Shown in pieces: positions 1 to 12,150 of a DNA stretch of 64,000 nucleotides. The translations under genes and the position numbers were made by a program. Position 1 is the first letter of the stretch; every line of letters begins with the position of its first letter. The stretch is from Artocarpus heterophyllus (Eukaryota > Streptophyta > Magnoliopsida > Rosales > Moraceae), in contig CM046348.1 of NCBI GenBank assembly GCA_025403435.1, positions 21,055,679 through 21,119,678 of the forward strand. The letters run 5' to 3'. The notes under the pieces were generated by a model, which was not told the origin of the DNA, ran no database searches, and saw only the letters and a list, made by a program, of their open reading frames with translations.

Positions 1-124
1 TTATCCGAAATTAAACAATTAGTTTTTCTTAATAAACATGCTAAAGACCCAAATAGTAGAGTACTTACTATCGGTACTATAGAATGGTTATTATATTCCA
101 CCTCTTATAAAAAAAAGAACTTAA
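1..124 (+). pseudogene. rpl23: rpl23 3' end, plastid-derived remnant
   Basis: Plastid ribosomal protein L23 is a 50S subunit protein. Positions 88-124 read as its C-terminal tail, with a Gly-Tyr-x-Ile-Pro-Pro-Leu-x-Lys-Lys-Arg-Thr pattern and a TAA stop at 122-124, eighteen bases before the rpl2 ATG, as in plastid genomes. Upstream of about 88 the match is poor and indels are likely. This is a relic inside nuclear DNA and is not expressed from here. Confidence 0.7.
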
Positions 125-142
125 ATCAACTTATTTAATAAC

Positions 143-528
143 ATGGCGATACGTTACAAAACTTCTATTGCAGCACATAGAAATGACCGATAGACAGAAA
201 AGTAAAATCCAATTCATAAAATAATTTGATCTATAAATGACATCGTTATGGTAAAGGTCATATCCAAAAGTCTCATTACCGTAGGGCATGGAATGGGAGA
301 TCATAAACATCTATATCATAAAATCAGTTTTTGACGGAATAAAAAAGAAATATACGGTAAAATAGTGAAAATAGAAATATGACCCTAATCAAAATGTATA
401 TATTTATCTCATACACTGTTGGGGTGGTGAGAAAAGATATATCTTAGATCTCAAAGGGACTCTAATTGAGGATACTGTTATTTTTGGTATAAAAGTTCCT
501 ATAAAAATAGAAATGCCTAACTTTGAGT
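143..528 (+). pseudogene. rpl2: rpl2 exon 1, plastid-derived remnant
   Basis: Plastid ribosomal protein L2 is a core 50S protein. The ATG at 143 begins Met-Ala-Ile, followed by a recognisable but damaged L2 N-terminus. A small deletion lies just after codon 3 and a TAG is reached at about codon 17. Further on, the plastid exon can be followed through the segments for cattaccg, the histidine/glycine-rich tract and the YDPNRNAY-like stretch near 385-405, to the exon end near 528. Length and order fit exon 1 of the plastid gene. Exon 2 is absent. C to T changes dominate, as expected for a methylated nuclear copy. Confidence 0.85.
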
Positions 529-1240
529 GTGATTTGAACTATTGATTTGTGTGATTAGGAGTAACTAACTAGGTTTACGATGAACCGCAAGAGAAAATTG
601 AAGAGTATTGACAACAAGTAATTGAATTTAATAGTTTCTCGTATAAAATTATTGACTAGAAAGACTAATAATATAGGGAAAACAAAATTGTTTCAAGTAC
701 CCAGAATGCCAAAAAACTGCTTGTTTCAAAAAGCAGAGGACAAGTCATTTACATTTTATAGGTTATAAAATCGAGATGGTTATTTTTTTTTTTAATGAAA
801 CTCTAATGATAGCAGAAATTCCAATACATTTTCTAAAAGTAGGAGAAATGAGAAAACCAATTATATTAGTACGTAAAATTTAAGTTTGAAATATATATAA
901 CCATAATCTCTTTTTCTTTTGGTTAATTGGAGCGAAAGTAAATGGGATAAATGCACGAGAAATCTCATTCGATGAGATATGGTAGATTGAAAAAAAGGGT
1001 ACCAAAAGAACTTGAGAACTTGATTACTAAGCAGGAATGAGGTTGGAAACTCCCAAGTGCGGCTCTAAGGTAAAAAATTAACCACCTATTACAATTAAGG
1101 AGAACATACCATTCGACAAAAAAATTTGAAATGCAGTAAGTTTAGTTCAATCATACTGCCGAATATTATAAACAAGGTCCAACGCTTATTCCTAGTAATT
1201 ATATTGAAGCGCAGAATGGTTGATGATCACAAGGCGTTTC
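529..1240 (+). other. Group II intron remnant after rpl2 exon 1
   Basis: The intron starts with GTGTG at 529, a one-base variant of the group II 5' consensus GTGCG seen in plastid rpl2. A domain V-like hairpin lies near 1030-1065, with paired arms around gaggttggaaactc ending in gtgcggctc. The 3' boundary is not resolved and exon 2 was not found. Part of the segment after 920 may come from another plastid intron; I could not confirm this by memory alone. Confidence 0.6.
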
Positions 1241-2390
1241 AAATGAGAATATGTTAATTATTTTATTAATTACTATACTAATCTATATGTTAATATACCA
1301 TATATTTAGTTTTGAGTTTAAAATTTTTAAATCTTATAATCATATATATATGCGCTACTGGTGAGGCAAAGTGATTTAGTCGTCGGATTAGTGTTTTAAT
1401 AGTCTATTTTATGACTATTCATGTTAAAAATTTACAGTGCACGATATAAAATACTTTCTATTGTAGATCAAACCGTTAAAAGATAACCCAACAACTAAAA
1501 CACTCTTACTCTATCGGTGGTGTAAACTTGCTTTCTTCATTGTAAGAGTGCCCTTTGTTATCATTAATTTGTTTGTTGTATCAATCAATAAGATAAAACA
1601 GCTGGTTTCTTTGGAAGAAGCAAGAAACTATAATTATGAGCCATGAAAAGTAGTTTTTTAAATAAGATATATGAAGTTGCAAAAAATTTGGTTAGGCAAA
1701 AATTAGAATGTATATAGTGCATAGTCAATTTTTTTATAATAATATATGTAGTCAACTACAATTTCTTCTAAATTACAATATACTTTTTGATTCTTCAAAA
1801 CTAGATATAATAATATTGGGTTATATTTACAAGTGTTCAACTCCGTGAAATCATTTTCATTACTTCGAATTATTGTTAATTTTCTGTGACGGGCAATTAT
1901 TGGAATATTCTTTTAGTACGTACTGTACTTTTTCATTGTACCGCCTTATTATTATTATTGTTGTTGTTGCTGAAATAGCGCATTAGAAACTTATGAAAAA
2001 GAATTAAAGCCGGTTGGATGACAAGAGGAAAATATATTTTCAAGCAAGTGTAATCTTCACAAAAGGTTTCATTAGGAAGAAAAAAAAAATGAAAAATTAA
2101 CTTCACTTATTTTTAATTTTTTAATTGAACCAACTCTGACTTTCGTGTCCATAATGAGATACAGTGATTGTCCCTTAGAGAAAAAAAAATGGAAAGAGAG
2201 AAATTAGCACACTAATTAAAAAGACATTAAATTGGTACACTAGTTGAGATTATTTTGATTCTTTGAATGAAGCCCTGGTTTTAAAGTCACTTTCTATGTG
2301 GAAAACGTCATTATATTGAGAAGGCCTCCCTTGTGTTTATTCCTCCTCTTCTTCTGCTCCTTCTTCCTAAAATAATAATGCTGAGTTTTT
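1241..2390. other. AT-rich DNA without recognised gene
   Basis: The sequence is AT-rich with short microsatellite runs (TTA/TTG repeats near 1950-1972). It shows no long open frame and no recognisable protein or RNA motif on either strand. Confidence 0.5.
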
Positions 2391-2556
2391 CAGATATAAG
2401 ATACATTTGATATAAGTATTTAAGTAGAGTATTTAAATAAAATTTAATTTTTTATAAAAAAAATACTATAATAAAATATTTAAATCATAATTTAAAAATT
2501 AAAATAATAAAATATTTAAACTATCATTTAAAAACCAAAATAAACACACCTTCAAT
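2391..2556. repeat. Decayed AT-rich MITE-like repeat
   Basis: The segment resembles 29702-29821: both have an agtattt(a/g)ag-type start, a run of A before an aatact(a/g)ta core, and an aaaca-rich end. This copy is more AT-rich, as if cytosines had decayed. No clear target-site duplication is visible. Confidence 0.4.
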
Positions 2557-5160
2557 TATCCTCTCTTCTCCTTTCTCTAGTCATGATTCCCTCTCAAGTC
2601 TCAACGCTTTTTTTTTTATTATTTTTATTTTTTTATCTCTGGTTACTTGAGCTTGAAATGTCCATATTTGTCCTCATGTATTTAAAGGCTCCTCCTTTGT
2701 TTGTACAAAACAGAAGGCATGACAAAGATGTAATTGAGCCACTTTGTCATGGTGTAATTATGCACCATCAAATCATAGGGCCTAGTCCGTATATCCCTTG
2801 GAAATTGGACATGTGTCATTTTTTGCCCCATCTCATGTATATATTTAATTTACACATATGTGTGTGCGCCTGAGTGCATGCACTTGTACAATAATATTAC
2901 ACACATAAAATAAGCATATTCATGTAAATACATATGTACATATTTGTGCAAGTCTGCCTGTTTGATGTAATGTCTCAATGAAAAATCACACATGGAAAAA
3001 CTTAACTGGGGTGTCTCAAAATTACGAAAATGCCCTCTTATCACAATCCACTGCTGCCCACGTGTCGCCTTCTGAATTGGGTGTTGGCAAAATGCCCTGG
3101 TGGGGGGGCCTGCGGAGCATCCCCAACTCATCAGCATCATTGTGCAGGCGGCAGGCGCCTGCAAATTGTTTGCAAGACATGTCAAAACTTGAATTAATGT
3201 AACCAATGCAAGTCACAACCCCATCAATTTGGATCAAACCTCTCTTCCCTTGGACTCTCATGTATAGATTTTTAGATTTTTTTTTTTCCATTTTAATCAA
3301 TCCAGAGAAGCTGAAGATTAATGTTGTCATATTTCTGGTTTCGATATTGATTTATTGATTGAATCTGAGATATCTCATCGCAAAAGAAACTAAGTAGAAA
3401 CATCCCAATTGGATTGGTATATAGGGTAATCATGTTCACAATTCTAGAAACCACTAACTAACATTATGGTCATTTAAAGTACCAAGTCCTTTTATTTATT
3501 TATTTATTTTCTTCCATTTGTCTTGTTATGCAAAATGAATATCAACCAACCACGTGTTATGGTCAGTGGACCATGTGGTGAGTGAGGAAGAAGGCAGCGG
3601 TGTCAATACTTCAAAATAATCAACAATTTAGAAGTTATGAAAAATCTATAAAAATAATATTTAATGTCTTGTGGGGTTTTTATGGTCTTAGTCAATATCA
3701 AAAACAGTATCAATATTGTCTGCATACTAGCTACTTTCGTAAGATCTAAGAATTGTAGTAATATTGTCTAAATATTAGCGGATATGAAAGCAATATTTGC
3801 TTCTTTATAGTATACCAAATTCTGTCAACAGAATCAAGTAAGTTTTGTTAAACTTAATTGAAAGGTAATTTGTCTTTAGCTGCCCAACAAAGCCTTAAAA
3901 AAGACACATCCACAGCCCCAACATTAATATAAATTATCTTGTCCAGGTCTTGTTGCTTATCTGTCATACCGATCAAATGAATCATGCTTGAGAGCACAAC
4001 TCAAAAAAAAAAAAAAAAAATCTTATTTAGGAGTCCATATATTAATTCTATAGGGACTTTCTCTTGTAACAACACACACCAGTAGGCCATCCTTTTTTTT
4101 AACTATTAGATCCGATCAAAATTATATTTTTGGTATAAATCTGACAGCTAAAAAATAGAGTTTTACGCGCAAGTTAAAAATTGTCAATTCTATATTACAT
4201 TGGGTTCTTTCATTTGTTTGTGTTTTCAGGTCTTGACTTTGTCATAACATGTCTCTTTACTTTATGATAGGGATTCCTTCACTAATCAAATTATATATTT
4301 CTTTATGGAAGGTTGGGTTGACTTGATCTTGTAATTATACGGAACGTTGTTCATGTTCTTCATTTCTATACGAAAAAGACCATCTTGACCATATGATTAA
4401 TTAAAATGGAAACTCGTCTACTTCAGATGTTCTATATGTTTTTTGAAAGTCTAATCTTCGGAAAAGATGGACTCCCCATTCTGGTTGATGCCAAAACATG
4501 ATATACACACACACATATACATATATATGTATATATAATGTCTTCTTCTATATAAATTATAATTTTTTATGAAGGTAGTAATTATTAATAAATTATGGGT
4601 AACACATTGAATTAACTATCATTTTAATAGTCTTATTTCATTCAAGATGCTTCTAAAGTAAATTCATATCTTGGAGGCTTCTGGTAGGATTGCAATTGTG
4701 ACTTGGGTCATTAATAAAAATGCTCGTTAACAGAAAATGACACTGATTATTTACCTAACTTAGGTCCAAGGAGAATTGAGAACTAGAATCTGAGATTGCC
4801 TGCACAGACTCCATTGACCTCGTCCGCCTCCTCTCCTTTCCTCAACTATCAAAAAGCAAAACACGAAAAGTTATAAAATACAATTAAAAAAAAAAAGAAA
4901 AAAGAAAACGTTGTTTATGCTCTCTTCAACTGTTATATTTTCGATTTTGATCGACTTCTATTGTATTTGTAATTTTTTTTATTATAATATGGTATGAAAA
5001 TTAAAAACCTGTCAGACAATAAGACTGGTGGCTTCTGTCCTCAAACTACTTTGTTTTGTCTGAAAACAAAAGTGTACAAGGGAGGAGCAACAAAGCATAT
5101 ATAGTTATTCTTTCAGCGTGATCATAACAACACTGAGAAATGTTCATAATAAGCCACAAA
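2557..5160. other. Intergenic DNA, no supported gene
   Basis: Only short frames occur (the longest about 118 codons, with overlapping antisense frames). They have no homology I recognise and unremarkable composition. Poly-A/T tracts (4000-4020, 4884-4904) and an AC/AT microsatellite (4503-4538) are present. Nothing here supports a gene call. Confidence 0.5.
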
Positions 5161-5204
5161 TATTTACGTTGAAAATCAACATTTTGCATCAACCTCCACT
5201 CATA

Positions 5205-5330
5205 GGTTGTTTGGCAATGTGGTTTGCTTTCAAACTACATTTGCTTTCAAATTTTTTGAAAGAAGACACTATAACGTACTTAGTTTAAATTAGTTACAAA
5301 TTGTAGTTTAAACCGTGTTTACGAAACGGT
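5205..5330. mobile_element. Possible small MITE, also in copy B near 18775-18900
   Basis: Imperfect terminal inverted repeats can be drawn between the left end (gtttggcaatgtggttt, then aaactac) and the inverse of the right end (gtttcgtaaacacggttt, aaactac). No convincing target-site duplication was found, so the class is unassigned. Confidence 0.35.
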
Positions 5331-5621
5331 TGTAAATCGTAATGAATATTGAGATGATAGTTGAGAGATAGGCTGAAGCGTTTCTTATTAAACTTGCACT
5401 TCAGAACTTAAGCTGAATGCAACTAGGCTACTATCTTGATAGTAATTAAATGTCATTCTAAGAATATAAATACTTTTTTTTTTTTTTTAGTAAAACGGCT
5501 CTATATATAGTTTAAAATCTTTTTTTTTTTTTTTTTGTAAAAGGCACTCCATATGTCTTCTCTCCCAAAATTATCCGTCCTAAAATTCTGCCATGCGAGA
5601 CCCTAACCACCCCTGTGGTGT

Positions 5622-6290
5622 TCAAATGAAAATCTTATTGTTGTTAATTGTGAATGCAATTAGCCTAAAAAAGTGGGGGTCATTGAGGTGGTGCAGTACT
5701 TGGACAAAAGCACGTGGAACATGCATACATACTGTGGTAAGTGGTGACACATGGCGTGGGAAATATATATAATAGAAACCAAACCTGAGTCCTTGACAGA
5801 CAAGCACCAAACATGCATCCACCCACAACGCCTGTGGATAGATTTTGGTTGATTTATTTGTCTTCCATACATCAAAATTAAAAAAAGAAAAAAAGAAAAA
5901 AAAAGATTCCCTCGTGTCTATCATATTCTCACCATTAAAACCCCTTTCCAAGCTAGACAAAACAGACCCAAAAAAAAAAAAATTAAAAAGGGGAGATACA
6001 GAGAGAGATCAGAGAAATTAGAGAGAGAAGTAAATGTAAGAATCAAAAGAAAACAAAACGATTAGCTGGGCCAGCTTAGAGAGATTGAGAGATTCTGAGC
6101 AGGGCCTGGTTCGTTGAATTGTGCGAGCATGGATCGACAAGACATGGATAGGAGCCTGGTACGATGTCGATAGTGTGAACGTCACGTGTATGGCCAACGT
6201 TTGCTTGGCGGCTCCAAAGTTATAGGCCCGTTGTTCACGTGCTGTGACCTGACTTTCGTTGAGTCTGTGACTGCCTTCTTTCCCCCTCAC
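5622..6290. other. Purine-rich, G-box-containing segment (possible promoter or leader)
   Basis: CACGTG occurs near 5712, 6183 and 6237, with a GA-rich tract at 5993-6034. Open frames on the minus strand (5622-5960 and 6018-6290) recur in copy B, but they are short and resemble no known protein. Retention in both copies reflects recent duplication more than selection. I see no gene body attached. Confidence 0.25.
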
Positions 6291-7260
6291 TTAGCTAGTT
6301 AGCTTGGGTAATAGAGTATGGTCCACAACCCATCATAATGCTGCGCATGAATCGAGATTTCTTTTCCTGGGTATTATTGATCAATGTACACCTCACATAA
6401 CAAATTTGACACTGTTTAGTTCTGGTGTCACTTTTGCTGCTCACCAATTATTTTCTGACAACTCACTCTGATTTCACACGTCATACACTACTGTTGTGCT
6501 GGTATTAACGGAGTTAATACCATATTTATTGTGTTAGACTCTGGACTAAGCTAAAATTGGTCTTGGTCAAATTAAATTCATGTGTTCATTAAATCTTACA
6601 AAACACTTTAAAATAAAATTTTTTTTAAAAAATAAAAAATATAATAGGCAAAAATTGAAAAAATAAAATATGAGAAAGAGGAAACTAAAAAACGTGAGCT
6701 TCGATACACACAAAAAAAAAAGAAAATATAGACAATAAAATCTTGTAAGATTTTAAAAATGTTTAAAAATATTGACATATAAAAATATTCACTTAATTTT
6801 AGTAATTTTAGTCGTGTAAAAATAAAAGCCAAGATAATGATTAGGATATCTGTTTTCATATATACATATATATTGTCATATAAATACACTGACATATACA
6901 CATACACATATATACATATTAGATGAAGCAGTGCTACCACAATTTTTCAAAGGAAAATAAAATAAAAAAAGAACGTTCATGTAGCTTAATCAAATCTGGA
7001 AAAAAACGTGTATATCAAAAGGGAGATGATTGAGCAAAAAAAATAACAAAAGGGAGATACAGAGCCATATAGCAACACTATACAATATTTGATTTCACAT
7101 GTCACAAGGCATGCACTAGGCCCTCCTTTTTATTATTATTTTTATTTTTTAATGAAAAACGCTTCAAAAAATTTTAAACAGTGGAGCACATGACGTAATT
7201 TTGATTTGACAAGTATGGAATAAGTGTTTTAAGTATTGAAGTGCTGAACATGCAAAAAGC

Positions 7261-7515
7261 ATCAGCAATACATGCTTAAGAAAGAGGGCCGGGCCTGGGC
7301 CATTCACGTTCCAAGCCTGGGCTCTTCACATGTCGGGCTGGTTTTCAGGCTTGGTTCGAGGCTAGTACTGTACCGTGCTGCGGGCTTCATAAGTGAGTCT
7401 CAGTCCTAGCCCCTCTAGAGTGCTGGGCCAGTCCAGCCCTCCACAATACAAGGCCGTGCTGGGCCAAATCTTTTACTGTAGTGGGCTGGATGGCCCAACC
7501 TCTTTGACACCTATA
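7261..7515. mobile_element. GC-rich hAT-like MITE (also 20833-21088 in copy B)
   Basis: This is a GC-rich island in AT-rich DNA, made of repeated gggcc/ggccc motifs. Its ends can be paired as imperfect inverted repeats: gaaagagggccgggcc on the left, and the inverse of ggcccaacctctttgac on the right. That design is common in plant hAT MITEs. The target-site duplication is too degraded to be sure. Confidence 0.4.
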
Positions 7516-7595
7516 GTATGAAGCCTTCATGTATAAAAGAAATGATTAAAGGACTTAGTGTAATTATAAAGTACATCAACTCATAAAGTTAAAGT

Positions 7596-8380
7596 TAAGG
7601 TCGATAATATAGGTTATGACATGACATCAAGATACAAACCTGACATGTTTTTTTACACGTTAGGGTCAAAAAATTAACAACGGGTCATTTTAGTGTTAAT
7701 CCGAAATTGACCCCTCTAAAAATGGACCGTGTTAGAGTCAAACTACATAACACTAAAACGACCCCGTTTGACCCGCGATTAATTATTTTAATATTTTAAA
7801 AAATATTTTTCCCTATTATCAAATAGACCCATAAGACAAAACCCCAGCTCACTTACTCTCAAACCAAACTTCAAACTATATTCATTGAAACTCTTGAACA
7901 ATAAGAAAATGATTTTAGCTCGATCACTTGAGACCTTTTATTTTGTTGGACTTGTTATTTTGTTATACTTGTTATTTCATTAGTGTTAGCTTTTTTTTTT
8001 TTTTGGATGTTTTTGAAATTTTTAGGACTTAATTTTTTTTTTTTTTTTGGTTGCAGTATGGAACTCATTTGATTTTGAGGATAATTGTTTTATGCTATAC
8101 TAGTGCAAATTTGAAGCTTAAACAGGTCACAGGTTGGTATGGGTTACAACGGGTAATTAACAAGTTGTTGGTCATTGACAGGTTATGGGTTATTGGCATT
8201 TTATAGGTTGTATAAGGAACAGATTAGTATAGGTCGTGGTTATGTCAACCCGTGTCAGAACAAGACGTGTTAGTGTTAACATTTCTTAACCTGTTCGTGT
8301 TACGGATCGGGTTAGTATCGAGTTGGTTTATGTAAAAATTGACTATTAACTTGACCCACTAACACGAATTGCCAGCTCTA
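7596..8380. mobile_element. Non-autonomous hAT-type element (copy A)
   Basis: The left end taaggtcgataata and the inverse of the right end tagagctggcaattc form imperfect terminal inverted repeats of the TAGNGCTGGCAA type. The element is flanked by gttaaagt (7588-7595) and attaaatt (8381-8388), an 8-bp duplication with 6 of 8 matches. The interior holds many gggtc/gaccc motifs and no transposase. Confidence 0.65.
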
Positions 8381-9021
8381 ATTAAATTTGCGTGTTTTGA
8401 TTTGTGATAAGATTTTAATGTTGTCTATTATCCAGTTGGAGGAATGATCATGTCCAAATTGTCTTATCCGGATTGTTAAAATATTGATTACCTTTTGAGA
8501 CACCTATATATAAGAATACATTGAACAAGACTAAAATAGAATTAGTTTTTGATTAAGTTTGTCTAATTATATAAAAAATAATAAAAATTAGAAGAAAGGG
8601 AAATTTTTTTAAAATAATGGTTATAATGCAAAAAAGAAAACAAAGGTTTTATCTTTTAATGGAGGAAGAACTATATTGATGCCTCCTGTGTTTCCTTGAA
8701 ATTGCATGGACACATTAAAAAAATACTAACCTTAGCTCTATTTTTTTTGGGTTATTTACACCACTAATCTTTCTAGGATATGCACTTAGTTTATTTTGGT
8801 CACCAACATTTAGTTTTTGACACCTTGAAGTTTTTAAAATATACAGCTTTAGCTCTTCAATCATTAACTGTCAATTTTCAAACAAAATGTAACATGGAGA
8901 TGAGGTGAGGTTTTAAAGGGGGAAAAAGGATTTTAAAAAGCAAGCATACCTAGGAAAAGTCTATGGTAGGTTTCTTACATTTCTCACAGGTAGAAAATAA
9001 TCTATTGGCTACTATTCAATC

Positions 9022-9140
9022 TTGTGAGGATTTAAATGGCTCAACATATTGCTGCATTTGATTATCCTTCTTTTTTTTTTTTTAAAAAAAGGATAATCAA
9101 ATGCAGCAATAGCTATGTTGAGCCATTTAAATCCTCACAA
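9022..9140. repeat. Long hairpin (inverted repeat) unique to copy A
   Basis: The left arm 9022-9069 and right arm 9089-9140 are near-perfect reverse complements across a T/A-rich loop. The right arm has the extra bases agct/tag within it. Copy B at 28290-28345 has a single unfolded copy followed by different sequence, so the palindrome arose after the duplication. Confidence 0.85.
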
Positions 9141-11737
9141 CAAACATCAAACTGATTATAATTCAAATATTACCTTTCAGCAATACACAAATTAAGAAAA
9201 CCAACATAATTTTACCAAAAAACAAACTGGCTAATATTACAAAAACTAGCTTTAATACATATGTCACACAAAATCAAACTAAGTTTTGCATTAAAAAATC
9301 AACTAATTTTCTCTAAAAATAAAAAACAGAATAAAAGAAATTTATTTTGTTGCTTAGGGGAACAACTATGGCCTTACTACCAACTACCATGATCATACAG
9401 GGGGGGAGAGGGCTCGGAGGTGAGGCGCGGACTGGGATGGTATGTCGACGACAATAATGGTCGTGGAGGGTTGAGACGATGACAATGATGGCATGGCAAT
9501 CGGAGGGCTTGATGAGAGGCATGGGGTGGGTTGGATTCCAACGATGGTATTGTCCAAGAAAAAGCGAAGTGTTCAGCTAGCGTTTTGTTGGGGAACATAG
9601 TTGGCAATTGTCCCAATGGAAGAGAGGAAATAGACCAATAGAGAGAGAAAAACGAAGGGCAGAGAGAGAAGAGTGATTCAAGTCTGTGAGAGTTTGGTTC
9701 GCAGGAGGCCAACTAGCAACGACGATTATGGTCCTCAATTTGGCTCAATAACTGCGTTAGGGTTTAGACAAAAAAAAAAAAAAAATGGAATCAAAGCTAG
9801 AATTAAAAGTTCTATTAAATTAATGGTTGACATTGATTTGGGTAAAAGTTTATTTTTATTAGATTGGTAAGCGGGTCAATTCCACATAGTCAAAACTATG
9901 TGCTAATCATGAGCTTATTCATAATATCTATTATATAACCATCCAATGGTCCTTATTTAGTACATCACCTGTGGAAATTTTTGCTTCTCCTCCCATAGAA
10001 CTCTCCAAAAGCTTATTATAAAAAGAAAAAGAAAAAGAAAAAGAAAGCTCGATCTAGTGACACAATATAGCTTTTATTTTAGATCTATTTTTTCTTTTTA
10101 AGATTTTTTTTTTCAAATGTGCTTTTTAGAATGAATATCCCTTAAACTTTATGCGTTTGACATTTTAGTTCCTAAACTACAAATTTAACGATTGATCTTT
10201 TAAATTTTAAAATTTGTTGCATAGCTAGTTTAATTAATGACACCGTTAAAAAGTAGGACAAAATGGTGACATGTCCCTCGCGTGTGCAACTTAACAGGGA
10301 CGTAATTCAAATTTAACCAAAAATAATCATTAAAAATATTTAAAAAGTTGAAAGAAATAAAACTTGTGGTCTTGTGAGAGAAATCAAGACCACTAATGGG
10401 TTCCTTTTAAATTATGTAGTGGAGGAAGGAACTTGAGCCTCAGCTTGTCTCGTAGTCACAGTGAAGTAAGAAAGAGTTACCGTCAGCTTTTCAAAGGTTT
10501 TTTTCCTTTTTTTTATGGGCACTAAAAGGAGAAAAAATTTGACCTAAAGAAGCTTATTGCAATGTTTGGACCATTTTTTGGAAGAGGAGTTTTTATGGTG
10601 AAAACCAAACAAAATAAATTAAAAGCTTGAAAATGCAAGCTAAAAGAAATGAAAAAACCTGATGTGAACTAGCTGCTCAGCTCCAACCTAACGTCTTTCT
10701 CCAACCCTACTCCGTTCAAATGTGTCGCCAAGTACTATGTGTTTTCTAGCGAGAAGTCGCCGTAGACGAGCTCTGTGTCGGAGAAATAACTATAGACTCT
10801 ATTCAAAGGGAAGAAACAAACTGGATTTTTTCAATAATTTTGAGAAATTTTACTCTTACAAAGTTGCATACTACTTTTTTTAAATCATGTCCCCGATAAC
10901 TCACACATGTGAGGAAACACATGACCATTCCATCCAAATTTTGGATGACATCATCAATTGAATTTGCTATGTAATAAATTTTAAAATTTAAGGTATAGTA
11001 ACAAATTACCAAATACGTAACATTTAAAAGGTAACCGAACAAAAAAGCTTTCAAACTTGCTTGTTTTTTTAACCATTTTGCCTCCTTCACAACCCTTACA
11101 AGTCATCTCCCTCGTATTTTTTGTCCCAAATTTAAAAATAAACTATTCACTAATAGAGGAGTTGAAGCTGTATATTTTAAAAATCTCATGACAATTAGAT
11201 ATTTAAAATTTAAAGTCAAAGCTAAAATGAAACAAATATATATCCTCAAAGCCAACTAGTTTTAAATATAAAACAATAAAAATACATCCCTTCAATCTCA
11301 ACATTAATTTAATATCAAGCCCTTGGGGGGATTTAGACAACCCTATAGCCTTGGCCGTAGCAGCCCCCCTCCACCATTTTCTACCACCTCTCTGGACATA
11401 CATCCCGAGCACCAGCCCTAGAATTATCTGCCATTGCGAGCACTAGCATTAGCATTCTTCTGTTGTCGCAAATAGTTGCCCGAGCGCCATCAAGTACAAC
11501 AAACCAAAGCCCAAGCAATCTCCCTTGTCTTTTCAATCCCACACAAAGCAAACTCCTTGAATCTTCGTGCTTTGAGTGAGTGGGAAACTATTCTTAAAAG
11601 AAAGTAGCTGTGTGAAACTGACCGCTGTTGTTGCTGCTGCTGCTTTTGCTTTTGGTGTTGCTAAATTATTTCTCAGGAAATCGTATTTCACGTATTTATT
11701 TATCTCTGATGTTGCTTCGTGATTACATAGGGCGTAA

Positions 11738-11879
11738 GAGTGCGTTTGAAAATATCATTTTAAACCAAAAAGTTTTGATTCAAACCAGTTTTGTTATAAT
11801 ATTTTCTCTTACAAAATTGAATTGCTATAATGTTTTCAATTCAAACCTTTGGTTCAAACCAGTATTTCCAGACGCCCTC
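11738..11879. mobile_element. Harbinger/Tourist-like MITE (copy A)
   Basis: The ends gagtgcgtttgaaaata and the inverse of the right end (gagggcgtctggaaata) form 17-bp imperfect inverted repeats. TAA flanks both sides (11735-11737, 11880-11882), the 3-bp duplication typical of PIF/Harbinger. The third paralogue near 62340 lacks the insertion. Confidence 0.7.
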
Positions 11880-12150
11880 TAAATAATTCTTACAAGTAAA
11901 TTCAAACGGGAAAAGACTCGATAGTTCATGTCAAGAAAAAAAAGAAACTGTAGAGTGCAGAATTGCCCTACATATGTAATTACGCAATGAAGAAAATCAT
12001 AACATATTTTTCTAAACTCTACTTACAAGTCATTTTTACATTATTTTTGTCTATATTCAAAAAATAAACTATTTACGAACAACATGTCAAAACTGTATAT
12101 TTTTTTACGATCTCATGATCATAGCCAGACAGCTAAATTGAATGTCAGAA

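Larger units (their letters stand above)
1..1240 (+). other. Plastid-derived nuclear DNA (NUPT), rpl23-rpl2 region
   Basis: The stretch follows the plastid order rpl23 3' end, short spacer, rpl2 exon 1, group II intron. Many substitutions, mostly C to T or G to A, plus small indels and in-frame stops show it is a non-functional nuclear copy. Gene content and order are recognised from knowledge of plastid genomes. The segment after about 1070 is less certain and could be rearranged plastid DNA. The match may extend left of the window. Confidence 0.85.

Noticed and set aside
2583..3330. Four overlapping short frames that could suggest a small gene
   Set aside because: They overlap on both strands, are rich in low-complexity residues, match no family I know, and have no visible splice or promoter context.
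6018..6290. Possible microRNA precursor
   Set aside because: No stretch matched a conserved plant microRNA that I could recall, and no long stem was evident by eye.
6608..6940. 110-codon hydrophobic frame, present in copies A and B, resembling a membrane protein
   Set aside because: Its composition (Phe, Ile, Tyr, Lys) follows from AT-rich DNA read on the minus strand. The duplicate at 20179-20511 reflects the segmental duplication, not selection.
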